Numbered from the stretch's first letter, positions 1 to 6,082 are shown. The stretch: 6,082 nucleotides of DNA from Lachnospiraceae bacterium (GCA_003519685.1 DOWG01000021.1:996-7077), one strand, 5' to 3'. Notes: generated by a model from the letters alone, not told the origin. Program-made: numbers and translations.

Positions 1-484
1 CCGATAAAGCATATACTATAATAGCAGGAATTTTAAAATCATCCATAAAATAGTTGATGTCCCGGCAATGTCCGGCCACATACATAATTCCGTCTACTTT
101 AATTGATAACAATTCACGAATCGTTGGCTGAAGTACTGATTGTATTTTTTTTTCATCAGAATACCACGTGTCTTGCCATTTGTCATAGAGTCTTAAATTT
201 ATAAGTAAAGTCCGATAATTATTATCATCACAATATGCCATTATAGCCTCTACTATAGGTGGCGTACTAAACAAATCCAAATCTTCTACAATAATACCAA
301 TAATTCTAGTCTTCTGTTTTCGCATTCCTTGGGCAAAATAATTTGGCTGATATCCAGTTTGTTTCACCACCTCAAGTACCCTTTGCCTAGTTTCTTCACT
401 AACTTTTGGCTTGCCGTTTAACACATTAGATACGGTAGTTATTGAAACATCACACATCCTAGCAATTTCTTTTAATGTAACCAA
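1..484 (-). CDS. LacI-family transcriptional repressor, C-terminus cut off by window edge
   Basis: This is a sugar-responsive DNA-binding repressor of the LacI/GalR family. Translation of the minus strand gives about 161 residues before the window ends, roughly half of a normal 330-340 residue protein. Residues 2-24 (VTLKEIARMCDVS..TVSNVLNG) are the typical LacI helix-turn-helix. GYQPN at 44-48 begins the hinge helix, with Met54 at the position where LacI has the operator-intercalating Leu56. From about residue 60 (RIIGIIVEDL) the periplasmic-binding-protein-like ligand domain begins; VDGIMYVAGH is a typical strand-and-loop of its N-terminal subdomain. I chose the TTG at 484 because AAAGGA lies 9 bases upstream and MVTLKEIA is the usual family N-terminus. 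An in-frame ATG at 502 would add six residues (MKGFDK) but has no visible Shine-Dalgarno. The gene has its own promoter and a likely operator just upstream, so autoregulation is inferred. The effector sugar cannot be read from the fragment. Confidence 0.93.
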   Translation of the reverse strand, partial: MVTLKEIARMCDVSITTVSNVLNGKPKVSEETRQRVLEVVKQTGYQPNYFAQGMRKQKTRIIGIIVEDLDLFSTPPIVEAIMAYCDDNNYRTLLINLRLYDKWQDTWYSDEKKIQSVLQPTIRELLSIKVDGIMYVAGHCRDINYFMDDFKIPAIIVYALS

Positions 485-493
485 TTTATCAAA

Positions 494-499
494 TCCTTT
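494..499 (-). promoter_or_regulatory. Ribosome binding site deciding a TTG start for the LacI-type gene
   Basis: The minus strand reads AAAGGA, followed by 9 bases (TTTGATAAA) and then TTG at 484. The alternative ATG at 502 is preceded by pyrimidine-rich sequence with no Shine-Dalgarno match. This makes the TTG the better start. Confidence 0.6.
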
Positions 500-515
500 C
501 ATAGGACAATCAGGT

Positions 516-525
516 AAAACGTTTT
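516..525 (-). promoter_or_regulatory. LacI-family operator AAAACGTTTT at the repressor's own promoter
   Basis: The site is a perfect 10-base palindrome with a central CG, AAAACGTTTT, within TAAAAACGTTTTACC on the minus strand. LacI/GalR-family operators are typically palindromes with a central CG flanked by A/T. The site begins about 8 bases downstream of the -10 hexamer, on or next to the expected transcription start. A bound repressor would block initiation or early elongation. Autorepression by the adjacent LacI-type protein is inferred from position and sequence class. Binding by a different family member, such as CcpA, is possible but the flanks are a poorer match to a cre site. Confidence 0.6.
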
Positions 526-532
526 TATGTTA

Positions 533-561
533 ATTATATCTAAATATCAAAATTATATCAA
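533..561 (-). promoter_or_regulatory. Sigma-A-type promoter of the LacI-family gene
   Basis: On the minus strand, TTGATA (556-561) is separated by exactly 17 bases from TATAAT (533-538). This is five of six matches at -35 and a perfect -10 with optimal spacing. The predicted start is near 526, giving a leader of about 40 bases before the TTG start. It shows that the repressor can be transcribed independently of the GH31 gene upstream. Confidence 0.75.
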
Positions 562-621
562 CTTAAATTCATGATAATTAAGATAAGATACTTATGCATT
601 GTAGATAAGGTTCATTAAAAG
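562..621 (-). other. AT-rich spacer between the GH31 terminator candidate and the LacI-type promoter
   Basis: No gene is visible here. It contains one short imperfectly placed palindrome, ATAAG-ATA-CTTAT at 583-595, about 60 bases upstream of the predicted LacI-gene transcription start, which could be a protein site or chance in AT-rich DNA. I see nothing else in it. Confidence 0.3.
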
Positions 622-647
622 AATAAAAGCGAAAGGTTCCTTTTATT
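622..647 (-). terminator. Weak intrinsic terminator candidate after the GH31 gene
   Basis: An 8-base perfect inverted repeat (AATAAAAG / CTTTTATT, arms 622-629 and 640-647) with a 10-base loop begins 6 bases downstream of the GH31 stop codon. In the direction of transcription it is followed by CTTTT, a short and imperfect U-run. The stem is A/U-rich with a single G-C pair, so termination would be weak and some read-through into the LacI-type gene is likely. Confidence 0.35.
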
Positions 648-653
648 TAACAC

Positions 654-3032
654 CTAAACATTATCAATTACTTCTGCCTTAAATTCTCTGTTGCCTGTCA
701 TCCCCTTATAGTATCCGATTGGTTCACCAATAACTAGTTCTTGATTTTTATCATCCCATACCAATTTTGTTATGGCATATTCACCTTCTTCATATCGGTA
801 ACTGTTGCCTTCATCCTCATATAATTCAAATTCAGTATCCTTACCCGTATAAACATACAGTTTGATCGGTGCGTTTGGCATCTCATCTACATATTGCATA
901 AACTGAGCCATCGGAAGGATGCTACCTGCTTTTACGAATAGTGGTATGATATCAATCGGTGCATCTGCTATTATGGTTTGTCCCCCTTCGTAATACTTAT
1001 TTGTCCAAAAATCATACCAGCATCCTTTCGGAAGGTATACTTCTCTGGTTTTTGAAGAACCCTCGATTGGCACCCCATTCTTATCATAATACATTGGTTC
1101 AACCACCGGACAAACCATTAGACTTTCACCGAACATATACTGATCATCGATACCTCTTGCTATTGCATCCTCAGGATAATCAAAGGCCAGCATTCTAATC
1201 AAGGTATAATCATCCTTCCATACCTTACCTGCCATTGAATAAATGTAAGGCATAAGCCGGTATCTTAATTGATTAAATTTAATTATTGTATCATAAAAGA
1301 TATCTCCCTTTTCTCCAAAATGCCACAATTCTCTTCTAAAGTCTGTACCATGGCTCCTGAATATCGGTAAAAAGCATCCATATTGAAACCATCTTGTAAA
1401 TAGTTCTACATATCCAAGATCATCGTAACCTTTCTCATAATCCCCATCCCAATACCATTGAACACCCTTCCTAATAAAGAAAGCACCAATATCTAATGTC
1501 CAATACGGAATACCACTGGCACAAAAATTAAGGCCAGCTGTAATTTGTCTTTTCAGAGTGATCCAATTTGCAGATATATCACCGGACCATAGAATGGCTC
1601 CGTATCTTTGCTGACCGGTGTAACAGCTACGGGTAAGATTAACAACCCTTTTCTCATTTGTTGTATCACGTTGCCCTTCATACATTGTTCTTGCATGATA
1701 TAAACTATAAGTATTTGTTAGCTGTGCAGGAATATGCTGACTGCTTGTATTATAATATTCATGATACATAGTACTTGGTCCAGGTTGCCAGGTATGATTC
1801 CACTCAGGTGTAAAGGGTTCACTAGAATCACACCACCATGCATCGATACCATGGCAAAATAGTCCCTCATTTGCCTGCTTCCAGTAAAGTTTTCTTCCTT
1901 CCTCTATATAAGGATTATAGACACTACTAGCTTGTAGAAATAAATCCTTATCCTTGAATTCTTTAAAATTATCGCACTCCTTACTCATATTAGGCCAAAT
2001 AGATACCATCAAGCTTACATGATTATCATGTAGTTCATCCATCATGGCAGAGGGATCTGCAAAACGCTCAGGATCAAATGTCTTCTGCCCCCATAGATTT
2101 CCTTGCCATGAACACCAGTCCAGAACAATACAATCCAAACCAATATTCCTTTTTCTATACTCTTTTACTACATCAATTAATTCTTGCGCTGTTTCATATC
2201 GTTCTTGTGATTGTATAAAGCCAAATGTCCATTTAGGCAGCATGGTTGCTTTTCCTGTCAGATAACGATACCCACGAATAACCCCATCCATGTCATTACC
2301 ATATATAAAGTAAAAATCCATCTCATAATCAGCCTCTGTATATAGATAGGAGCCAAAATTAGTATCATTAAAAATCATCGGACTATAGGTATCTACCAAA
2401 ATACCATATCCCAGACTAGATACTAGACAGGGAATTGCAATTTTTTTATTCGCTTGATGTAGGAATACTGTTGTTCCTCTTAAATCTAAATATCCCTCTT
2501 CATTTTGTCCAAGTCCGTATAATGATTCTTGCTCCTGCCACTCTAAATATAGTCTGGTTCTATAAAGTTTCTGATCAAAAACCTTGTTCGCATCTTTTAC
2601 AACTTCCTTAGCACCATCAGGAGTAACAACTTTTTCAACCCTCGTATCTTCATCAATTACAGTTTTATATGCAGAGAACTCCTCTAAATTTTTACTTTCA
2701 TAATCTCTTTCTTTCAACAGCAGTTTCCCTTTATTATCATAGTACTGTATTGACGCTGTTTCTTTATTAATTCGAAGCGTAATCCTTCTTGTAGTTAGGG
2801 TAATCTCATTTTCCCCTTCATTATAATTCCATTCATCATAAACAGCTTTACATATGATTCCGGGCTTTTCTTGGACAGAAAAGGTATCCTTAAGTGTATA
2901 GACCACACGAATAATTTCTGAGGATTTTGGTTCCAATTTAATTTTTCCATTGTTTGTGGACAAAATCAGTGCCCCTTGAGTACGCTTCACTCCTATAATT
3001 CTATTGCCAGGCCTCTTATCAACAATTAGCAT
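654..3032 (-). CDS. GH31 alpha-glycosidase, alpha-xylosidase-like
   Basis: This is a retaining glycoside hydrolase of family GH31 that removes an alpha-linked sugar from the non-reducing end of an oligosaccharide. It spans 792 residues. Numbered from the chosen start, the order is an N-terminal beta-sandwich (to about 260), the (beta/alpha)8 barrel (about 264-610), then C-terminal beta domains including the DUF5110-type end. The motif GIDAWWCDSSEP carries the expected nucleophile Asp402. LWSGDI carries the expected acid/base Asp485. ASGIPYWTLDIG and RWFQYGCFLPIFRSHG are further GH31 signatures. The DAWW-type nucleophile motif resembles bacterial alpha-xylosidases more than plain alpha-glucosidases, but substrate is inferred, not shown. 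No PA14-type insert and no signal peptide are seen, so it is probably cytoplasmic. The inner ATG was chosen because GGAGG stands 5 bases before it; an ATG 12 bases upstream lacks a ribosome site. It is the second gene of an operon with the GH127 gene, 48 bases after its stop. Confidence 0.93.
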   Translation of the reverse strand: MLIVDKRPGNRIIGVKRTQGALILSTNNGKIKLEPKSSEIIRVVYTLKDTFSVQEKPGIICKAVYDEWNYNEGENEITLTTRRITLRINKETASIQYYDNKGKLLLKERDYESKNLEEFSAYKTVIDEDTRVEKVVTPDGAKEVVKDANKVFDQKLYRTRLYLEWQEQESLYGLGQNEEGYLDLRGTTVFLHQANKKIAIPCLVSSLGYGILVDTYSPMIFNDTNFGSYLYTEADYEMDFYFIYGNDMDGVIRGYRYLTGKATMLPKWTFGFIQSQERYETAQELIDVVKEYRKRNIGLDCIVLDWCSWQGNLWGQKTFDPERFADPSAMMDELHDNHVSLMVSIWPNMSKECDNFKEFKDKDLFLQASSVYNPYIEEGRKLYWKQANEGLFCHGIDAWWCDSSEPFTPEWNHTWQPGPSTMYHEYYNTSSQHIPAQLTNTYSLYHARTMYEGQRDTTNEKRVVNLTRSCYTGQQRYGAILWSGDISANWITLKRQITAGLNFCASGIPYWTLDIGAFFIRKGVQWYWDGDYEKGYDDLGYVELFTRWFQYGCFLPIFRSHGTDFRRELWHFGEKGDIFYDTIIKFNQLRYRLMPYIYSMAGKVWKDDYTLIRMLAFDYPEDAIARGIDDQYMFGESLMVCPVVEPMYYDKNGVPIEGSSKTREVYLPKGCWYDFWTNKYYEGGQTIIADAPIDIIPLFVKAGSILPMAQFMQYVDEMPNAPIKLYVYTGKDTEFELYEDEGNSYRYEEGEYAITKLVWDDKNQELVIGEPIGYYKGMTGNREFKAEVIDNV

Positions 3033-3037
3033 AAATA

Positions 3038-3042
3038 CCTCC
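3038..3042 (-). promoter_or_regulatory. Strong ribosome binding site fixing the GH31 start
   Basis: The minus strand reads GGAGG followed by TATTT and ATG at 3032. The longest open frame begins at an ATG at 3044 that overlaps this Shine-Dalgarno and has none of its own at proper spacing. The inner start therefore removes four residues (MEVF) from the longest version. Confidence 0.7.
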
Positions 3043-3080
3043 ATTGCTATGTATTATCTTCCGAATATAGACTTTGTGCA

Positions 3081-4943
3081 TCATTTATACTTGACCTTAA
3101 AATAAATCTGATATGGTTCATATCCGATGTCCCTTATTCTTCTTAATTGAATTACCGGATTTTGATTTACTGTCTTGAAGAAATAGCGCCAATTACCCCA
3201 CTCCCGTTCATTTTCCATCATAATTTCAGAAGCAATATCTTTGTTTTCTACGTAAAGTAATCTTTCCGTATCACAGATACCTGCAAGTACTTCAGGACCA
3301 AAGCGGAAAGCCCCTATTTCATCATCATCGGGAAGTGGAATAAAGCGGATGCCAATAGGTAGGATGATACTAATTGTATCTCCATCCTTCCACTCTCGTT
3401 TTATTTTATAAAATTTATTGCTGTCTGATGTTTTACCATGTACCGAACCGTTTACATAAATAATTGCCTCCGACATAATCCACTCAGGAATACGATAGCG
3501 AATGGTGAAAGTTTTTACAGTAGAAGTTCGTACAACAAAATCATGTTTCCTATACTTTGGCATATTTTCATGCAGTAGTGTAACTTCGTTCACCTCTTGA
3601 CTGCCGGCAGTATTGGAGGAATTCATCATGCTCCCACTCATTTTATCTTGCTTCTGGATGATTGTTATATCATCTTCTCCAATTTTTGTTTGCAACTCAG
3701 AATCAAAATACTGACAGACAAAAATCTCTTCCTTATTTTTATAATATATCCCTCTGTTTAGAGCAGCATTTGCTTGTACCATAGTTCCGTGACAGCAAAA
3801 GAAGCTATCGGTCTCACCGCTCCAATCCTTATGTAATCCAGCCTTCATTGGAAGAAAGTAAGTCAGTAATCCAGTTGAGGGATTAACATGTTTACTCCCG
3901 GTTAAAGCATACTCCTGATAATACGCCTGCGCCATAATACCATTATATAAGTTGTATTCGATATATTGCATATAAGTGGGATCTTCTGTATGTCTGAACA
4001 AAAATTCTGCCAACCGTATCATATTATATACCGTACAATGTTCTTGGTTTTTGTCTCCCAATCTTTCTTTCATCTTCATCTTAGGCATCCAGATCTCACC
4101 TGACGTTTGTCCACCTGTTGCTAAGCACCCTCTCTCAGTTACAGCACAATTCCAATATGCCTTTACAATCTCCATCCATTTTTCTTCTCCGGTCACTTCA
4201 TAGGCTCTGGCACAGCCAAGAATTTCAGGTATGGTTGTATTGGCATGCATATTAGTCAACGGATCTTTACCTGCCAGCAGCGGATCAAATAGCCTGCCTC
4301 GGTAATAGCGTTCTAACAACATTTTATATTTATCTTTCCCCGTGATATGAAGAAGCTCTGCCCATACTTCAAGCATTCCACCAGTTTCTACATCAAGTAT
4401 GTCATCAAATTTTTCTCTGCTATATTTACCACTCCACTCTACAAACCAATCGGCAAATTTATCTGCAATTTCTAAAGCCTTATGGTTTTCAGCATAGAGA
4501 TACATATCAATCAAGCCCATAAATACTTTATGGAGTGTATATTGAGGAGCCCAAACTTCCTTTCCATTTGCAATCCAGTAAAGATATTTTTCAGGAATCG
4601 GGCCTGCCCATTGACCACCATTATCCTTTTGGCACTCTGCCAATTCATCGATAATGGCATCCGCTTTTGCCTTTAATTCCATGTCACCACTCATATCATA
4701 ATGGATGGCTGCGGCCGACAGCCAATGACCCAGAAAATGTCCTCGTAATTGACATACCGGAGATTCCCATCCTCTATGCGCATCACTATCAAGTTCTCTT
4801 CCTGAATATCTTCCGGCTTCCAACTTATAATTAAGCAGAAGATTTTCACTGGTCAATTTCATTAGATACTCTCTGTTAGCAATTTCTCGTCTTCTTAAAT
4901 CGCCATCACAAAGTTTCACCTGCTTACTCTTTAACTCTTTCAT
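3081..4943 (-). CDS. GH127 (DUF1680) beta-L-arabinofuranosidase-type glycosidase
   Basis: This is a 620-residue protein of the GH127/DUF1680 family, whose characterised member HypBA1 releases terminal beta-L-arabinofuranose using a zinc-bound cysteine nucleophile. Numbered from the chosen start, the (alpha/alpha)6-barrel covers about the first 400 residues, including RGHFLGHWLSAAA near 67-79, with beta-sandwich domains after it. The candidate acid/base is Glu283 in GGQTSGEIW. The zinc ligands are Glu301 and Cys303 in QEHC, with Cys383-Cys384 in FFCCHG; Cys383 should be the nucleophile. These match HypBA1 Glu322, Glu338, Cys340, Cys417 and Cys418 in order and nearly in spacing. The C-terminal part carries RIPEW and FRFGPEVLAG, typical of the family. 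No signal peptide is visible, so it is probably cytoplasmic. The start has GAGGTG ahead of it; a 22-residue upstream extension in frame lacks a ribosome site and looks like leader. It is the first gene of an operon with GH31. Related activities in the family cannot be excluded. Confidence 0.92.
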   Translation of the reverse strand: MKELKSKQVKLCDGDLRRREIANREYLMKLTSENLLLNYKLEAGRYSGRELDSDAHRGWESPVCQLRGHFLGHWLSAAAIHYDMSGDMELKAKADAIIDELAECQKDNGGQWAGPIPEKYLYWIANGKEVWAPQYTLHKVFMGLIDMYLYAENHKALEIADKFADWFVEWSGKYSREKFDDILDVETGGMLEVWAELLHITGKDKYKMLLERYYRGRLFDPLLAGKDPLTNMHANTTIPEILGCARAYEVTGEEKWMEIVKAYWNCAVTERGCLATGGQTSGEIWMPKMKMKERLGDKNQEHCTVYNMIRLAEFLFRHTEDPTYMQYIEYNLYNGIMAQAYYQEYALTGSKHVNPSTGLLTYFLPMKAGLHKDWSGETDSFFCCHGTMVQANAALNRGIYYKNKEEIFVCQYFDSELQTKIGEDDITIIQKQDKMSGSMMNSSNTAGSQEVNEVTLLHENMPKYRKHDFVVRTSTVKTFTIRYRIPEWIMSEAIIYVNGSVHGKTSDSNKFYKIKREWKDGDTISIILPIGIRFIPLPDDDEIGAFRFGPEVLAGICDTERLLYVENKDIASEIMMENEREWGNWRYFFKTVNQNPVIQLRRIRDIGYEPYQIYFKVKYK

Positions 4944-4947
4944 ATTG

Positions 4948-4953
4948 CACCTC
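4948..4953 (-). promoter_or_regulatory. Ribosome binding site fixing the GH127 start
   Basis: The minus strand reads GAGGTG, then CAAT, then ATG at 4943. The open frame extends upstream to an ATG at 5009, but that codon is preceded by AT-rich sequence with no Shine-Dalgarno and overlaps a candidate -10 element. Confidence 0.7.
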
Positions 4954-5004
4954 TCATCATTTGATAATTGCCAAGCCTGGCGTATATATATATTAAGTAC
5001 CGAT

Positions 5005-5033
5005 TGCATAATTAAATATTAGACTTGTGTCAA
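5005..5033 (-). promoter_or_regulatory. Candidate promoter of the GH127-GH31 operon (consensus -35, weak -10)
   Basis: On the minus strand a perfect TTGACA (5028-5033) is followed after 17 bases by TATGCA (5005-5010), which matches TATAAT only in its first three bases. Its start would be near 4998, giving a leader of about 55 bases. The weak -10 would fit a promoter that needs an activator, but a competing TATAAT lies just upstream at 5042-5047. Which one is used cannot be settled from sequence. Confidence 0.35.
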
Positions 5034-5041
5034 TATAATAC

Positions 5042-5047
5042 ATTATA
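5042..5047 (-). promoter_or_regulatory. Alternative -10 hexamer TATAAT for the GH127-GH31 operon
   Basis: This is a perfect TATAAT on the minus strand (GGGTATAATG) with no recognisable -35 hexamer 16-18 bases upstream. A good -10 with a missing -35 is the usual look of promoters activated by AraC-type proteins. The neighbouring AraC gene and the inverted repeat at 5075-5100 make this a reasonable alternative to the promoter at 5005-5033. In DNA this AT-rich, a chance match is also plausible. Confidence 0.3.
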
Positions 5048-5074
5048 CCCATATTTATATTGGCCCCATATATG

Positions 5075-5100
5075 ATACATTTTAAGTGAATAATATGTAT
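5075..5100. repeat. Interrupted inverted repeat ATACAT-N14-ATGTAT upstream of the GH127 operon
   Basis: The 6-base arms at 5075-5080 and 5095-5100 are separated by 14 bases. If transcription starts about 7 bases past the TATAAT at 5042-5047, the repeat spans roughly -40 to -65, where activators usually bind. It could be a regulator site, for example for the adjacent AraC-type protein, although many AraC proteins bind direct repeats. A second small inverted repeat, AAGAT-N5-ATCTT, lies at 5125-5139. Both are short enough to arise by chance in this AT-rich stretch. Confidence 0.25.
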
Positions 5101-5159
5101 AAAACAATGATATAAACTAAGCATAAGATGATTTATCTTCATCACTATTAATAATACCA

Positions 5160-5201
5160 ATAAAAAAATCAAGCCATGGTCCAATGACTTGATTTTTTTA
5201 T
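5160..5201 (-). terminator. Intrinsic terminator after the AraC-family gene, probably bidirectional
   Basis: A perfect 14-base inverted repeat (arms 5160-5173 and 5188-5201) encloses a 14-base loop. In minus-strand transcription the stem core TCAAG/CTTGA is followed by seven Ts, the classic rho-independent form. It begins 28 bases past the AraC stop codon. Because the arms carry A7 on one side and T7 on the other, the plus-strand reading has the same form. It separates the regulator from the GH127-GH31 operon, which therefore needs its own promoter. Confidence 0.85.
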
Positions 5202-5229
5202 AGATATCAATATGTAATCATAAATAAAT

Positions 5230-6018
5230 TTATCTTTCACTACATTTCATTGTCTGACTAGAAGATTTTCGGAATGCATTCGGCGTTACCCCCGTAATCT
5301 TCTTAAATTGACGATAGAAGTGTTCAATATTTCGATATCCACAAAGGGATGCAATCTCTATTATCGTATAATGGTGATACATTAAATATTTCTTAGCCAG
5401 ATTAATACGGCTTTTTATAACATCATCCATACAAGTAATACCAAAGATGTTTTTATAAATTTTTTCCAAGTATCCCGCACTAATATTTAATTTATCTGCC
5501 ATCATTGCAATTGTCCATTCTTTATCCGGATTACGGTATATTTCCATTTTTATATTTGTAAGGTCTTTGTAAAAAGGAGTTATATATTTGTAATTATATG
5601 ATTCCAATAATTTATTGAATAATATTCTTAATAAATTATCAATTGAAATATCTTTATAATCGTTATCTAATATATGTTCGTTTACCAGCAATTGATATAT
5701 TTTATGGCAGTATGAAGGATCCCGAAGAATAAAAGGGACACCAAAAGGTATCGGTGTTGATGTAACATAAGTTTCGTCAGAGTCAAACCTTATCCAATCA
5801 TTTATAAATTTATCCGAACTGGCTTGGTAATATATTTTCTGATTTGGCTTGTATAACACTGCGCAATTAGGCGGGTATTCTACATAATCATTATCTACAT
5901 AGAAAATAGCCGGTGTCTGTGTTAATACAAGTAACCAGCAATCATGCCCTTTCGGAATATCAAATACAAAGTCCCCCGAATGGCTAGCGTCAAACTCTAC
6001 ATATCTAATATTATTCAT
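5230..6018 (-). CDS. AraC-family transcriptional regulator
   Basis: This is a 262-residue DNA-binding regulator, close to the usual length for a sugar-sensing AraC/XylS protein with one ligand domain. Residues 1 to about 150 form the beta-rich, cupin-like N-terminal domain; PNCAVLYKPNQKIYYQ at 50-65 resembles the conserved strand and turn of that fold. The C-terminal domain carries two helix-turn-helix units. The first is at about 168-189 (WTIAMMADKLNISAGYLEKIYK). The second is at about 218-239 (TIIEIASLCGYRNIEHFYRQFK) and is followed by GVTPNAFRK, the family hallmark. The start is supported by GGAG 7 bases upstream of the ATG. It lies directly upstream of, and codirectional with, the GH127-GH31 operon. 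It is therefore the natural candidate for that operon's ligand-dependent activator, though its own terminator shows it is a separate transcription unit. The ligand cannot be read from the sequence. Confidence 0.94.
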   Translation of the reverse strand: MNNIRYVEFDASHSGDFVFDIPKGHDCWLLVLTQTPAIFYVDNDYVEYPPNCAVLYKPNQKIYYQASSDKFINDWIRFDSDETYVTSTPIPFGVPFILRDPSYCHKIYQLLVNEHILDNDYKDISIDNLLRILFNKLLESYNYKYITPFYKDLTNIKMEIYRNPDKEWTIAMMADKLNISAGYLEKIYKNIFGITCMDDVIKSRINLAKKYLMYHHYTIIEIASLCGYRNIEHFYRQFKKITGVTPNAFRKSSSQTMKCSER

Positions 6019-6025
6019 AATTTAT

Positions 6026-6029
6026 CTCC
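6026..6029 (-). promoter_or_regulatory. Ribosome binding site of the AraC-family gene
   Basis: The minus strand reads GGAG, then 7 bases, then the ATG at 6018. The remaining bases up to the window edge (6030-6082) show no convincing promoter. The AraC gene's promoter is probably outside the window, or the gene is read from an upstream neighbour. Confidence 0.6.
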
Positions 6030-6082
6030 ATCTTATTAATCCCAGCATCTAACATAGGTCCAATCCCTTACCTAATAATTTA

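Larger units (their letters stand above)
4954..5159 (-). other. AT-rich regulatory interval between the AraC terminator and the GH127 gene
   Basis: This non-coding stretch runs from the AraC-gene terminator to the GH127 ribosome site. It contains the two candidate promoter elements and the inverted repeats listed separately. It also contains a GC-richer GCCA-AGCC-TGGC element at 4970-4981 in the presumed leader, whose 4-base arms are too short to call an operator or hairpin with confidence. I see no riboswitch-like structure and no copy of the AAAACGTTTT operator found before the LacI-type gene. Confidence 0.5.

Noticed and set aside
959..1198. Plus-strand open frame within the GH31 gene
   Set aside because: It is antisense to a well-supported coding region, has no ribosome site or recognisable protein features, and is a shadow frame. 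The same applies to the plus-strand frames at 2044-2265, 3976-4203 and 4482-4676.
4944..5009. 22-residue N-terminal extension of the GH127 protein
   Set aside because: The outer ATG lacks a ribosome site, the extension is unlike the family N-terminus, and a strong GAGGTG precedes the inner ATG.
4997..5010. Possible catabolite-responsive (cre) site near GCAATCGGTAC in the GH127 promoter region
   Set aside because: It has the central CG and a few flanking matches, but several conserved cre positions differ and the palindrome is poor.
4993..5184. Small hydrophobic open frame of 63 codons on the minus strand upstream of GH127
   Set aside because: It begins at a TTG inside the terminator loop, has no Shine-Dalgarno, runs through the poly-T tract and the candidate promoters, and has the composition of translated AT-rich intergenic DNA.
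6019..6082. Promoter for the AraC gene (TTGGAC-17-ATTAAT) or the end of an upstream gene
   Set aside because: The hexamers match consensus poorly and the predicted start would fall on the ribosome site. Only about 10 codons are open to the edge in one frame, too little to call a gene.

Overview
This window holds part of a carbohydrate-utilisation locus from a low-GC, Gram-positive-type anaerobe. A Firmicute of the Clostridia/Lachnospiraceae kind is my best guess. The reasons are visibly AT-rich DNA, strong AGGAGG-like ribosome binding sites, sigma-A-type TTGATA/TATAAT promoter elements, and leaderless (apparently cytoplasmic) glycosidases flanked by LacI- and AraC-type regulators. I cannot name the species from the sequence alone.

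All four supported genes lie on the minus strand, so in transcription order the window is read from right to left. First is a complete AraC-family regulator (5230-6018), followed by a very clear intrinsic terminator (5160-5201). Next comes an AT-rich regulatory interval of about 215 bases. After it is a two-gene operon: a GH127 (DUF1680) beta-L-arabinofuranosidase-type enzyme (3081-4943), then, 48 bases later, a GH31 alpha-glycosidase of the alpha-xylosidase-like type (654-3032). A weak terminator candidate follows at 622-647. Last is a well-formed promoter (533-561) with a LacI-type operator at its expected start site (516-525), driving a LacI-family repressor (1-484) whose C-terminus runs off the left edge of the window.

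The likely working model has the AraC protein sense a sugar ligand and control the GH127-GH31 operon, while the LacI protein represses its own promoter and probably other targets outside the window. Neither glycosidase has a signal peptide, so both should act on imported oligosaccharides. One would remove terminal beta-L-arabinofuranose and the other an alpha-linked sugar, possibly xylose, from the non-reducing end. No transporter lies inside the window. Both glycosidase starts are set a little inside the longest open frame because strong Shine-Dalgarno sequences sit directly before the inner ATGs. The repressor probably starts at TTG. I saw no RNA genes, CRISPR arrays, insertion sequences or attachment sites. 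I also found no convincing evidence of an undescribed system. The most distinctive points are the pairing of the two enzymes and the regulatory architecture.
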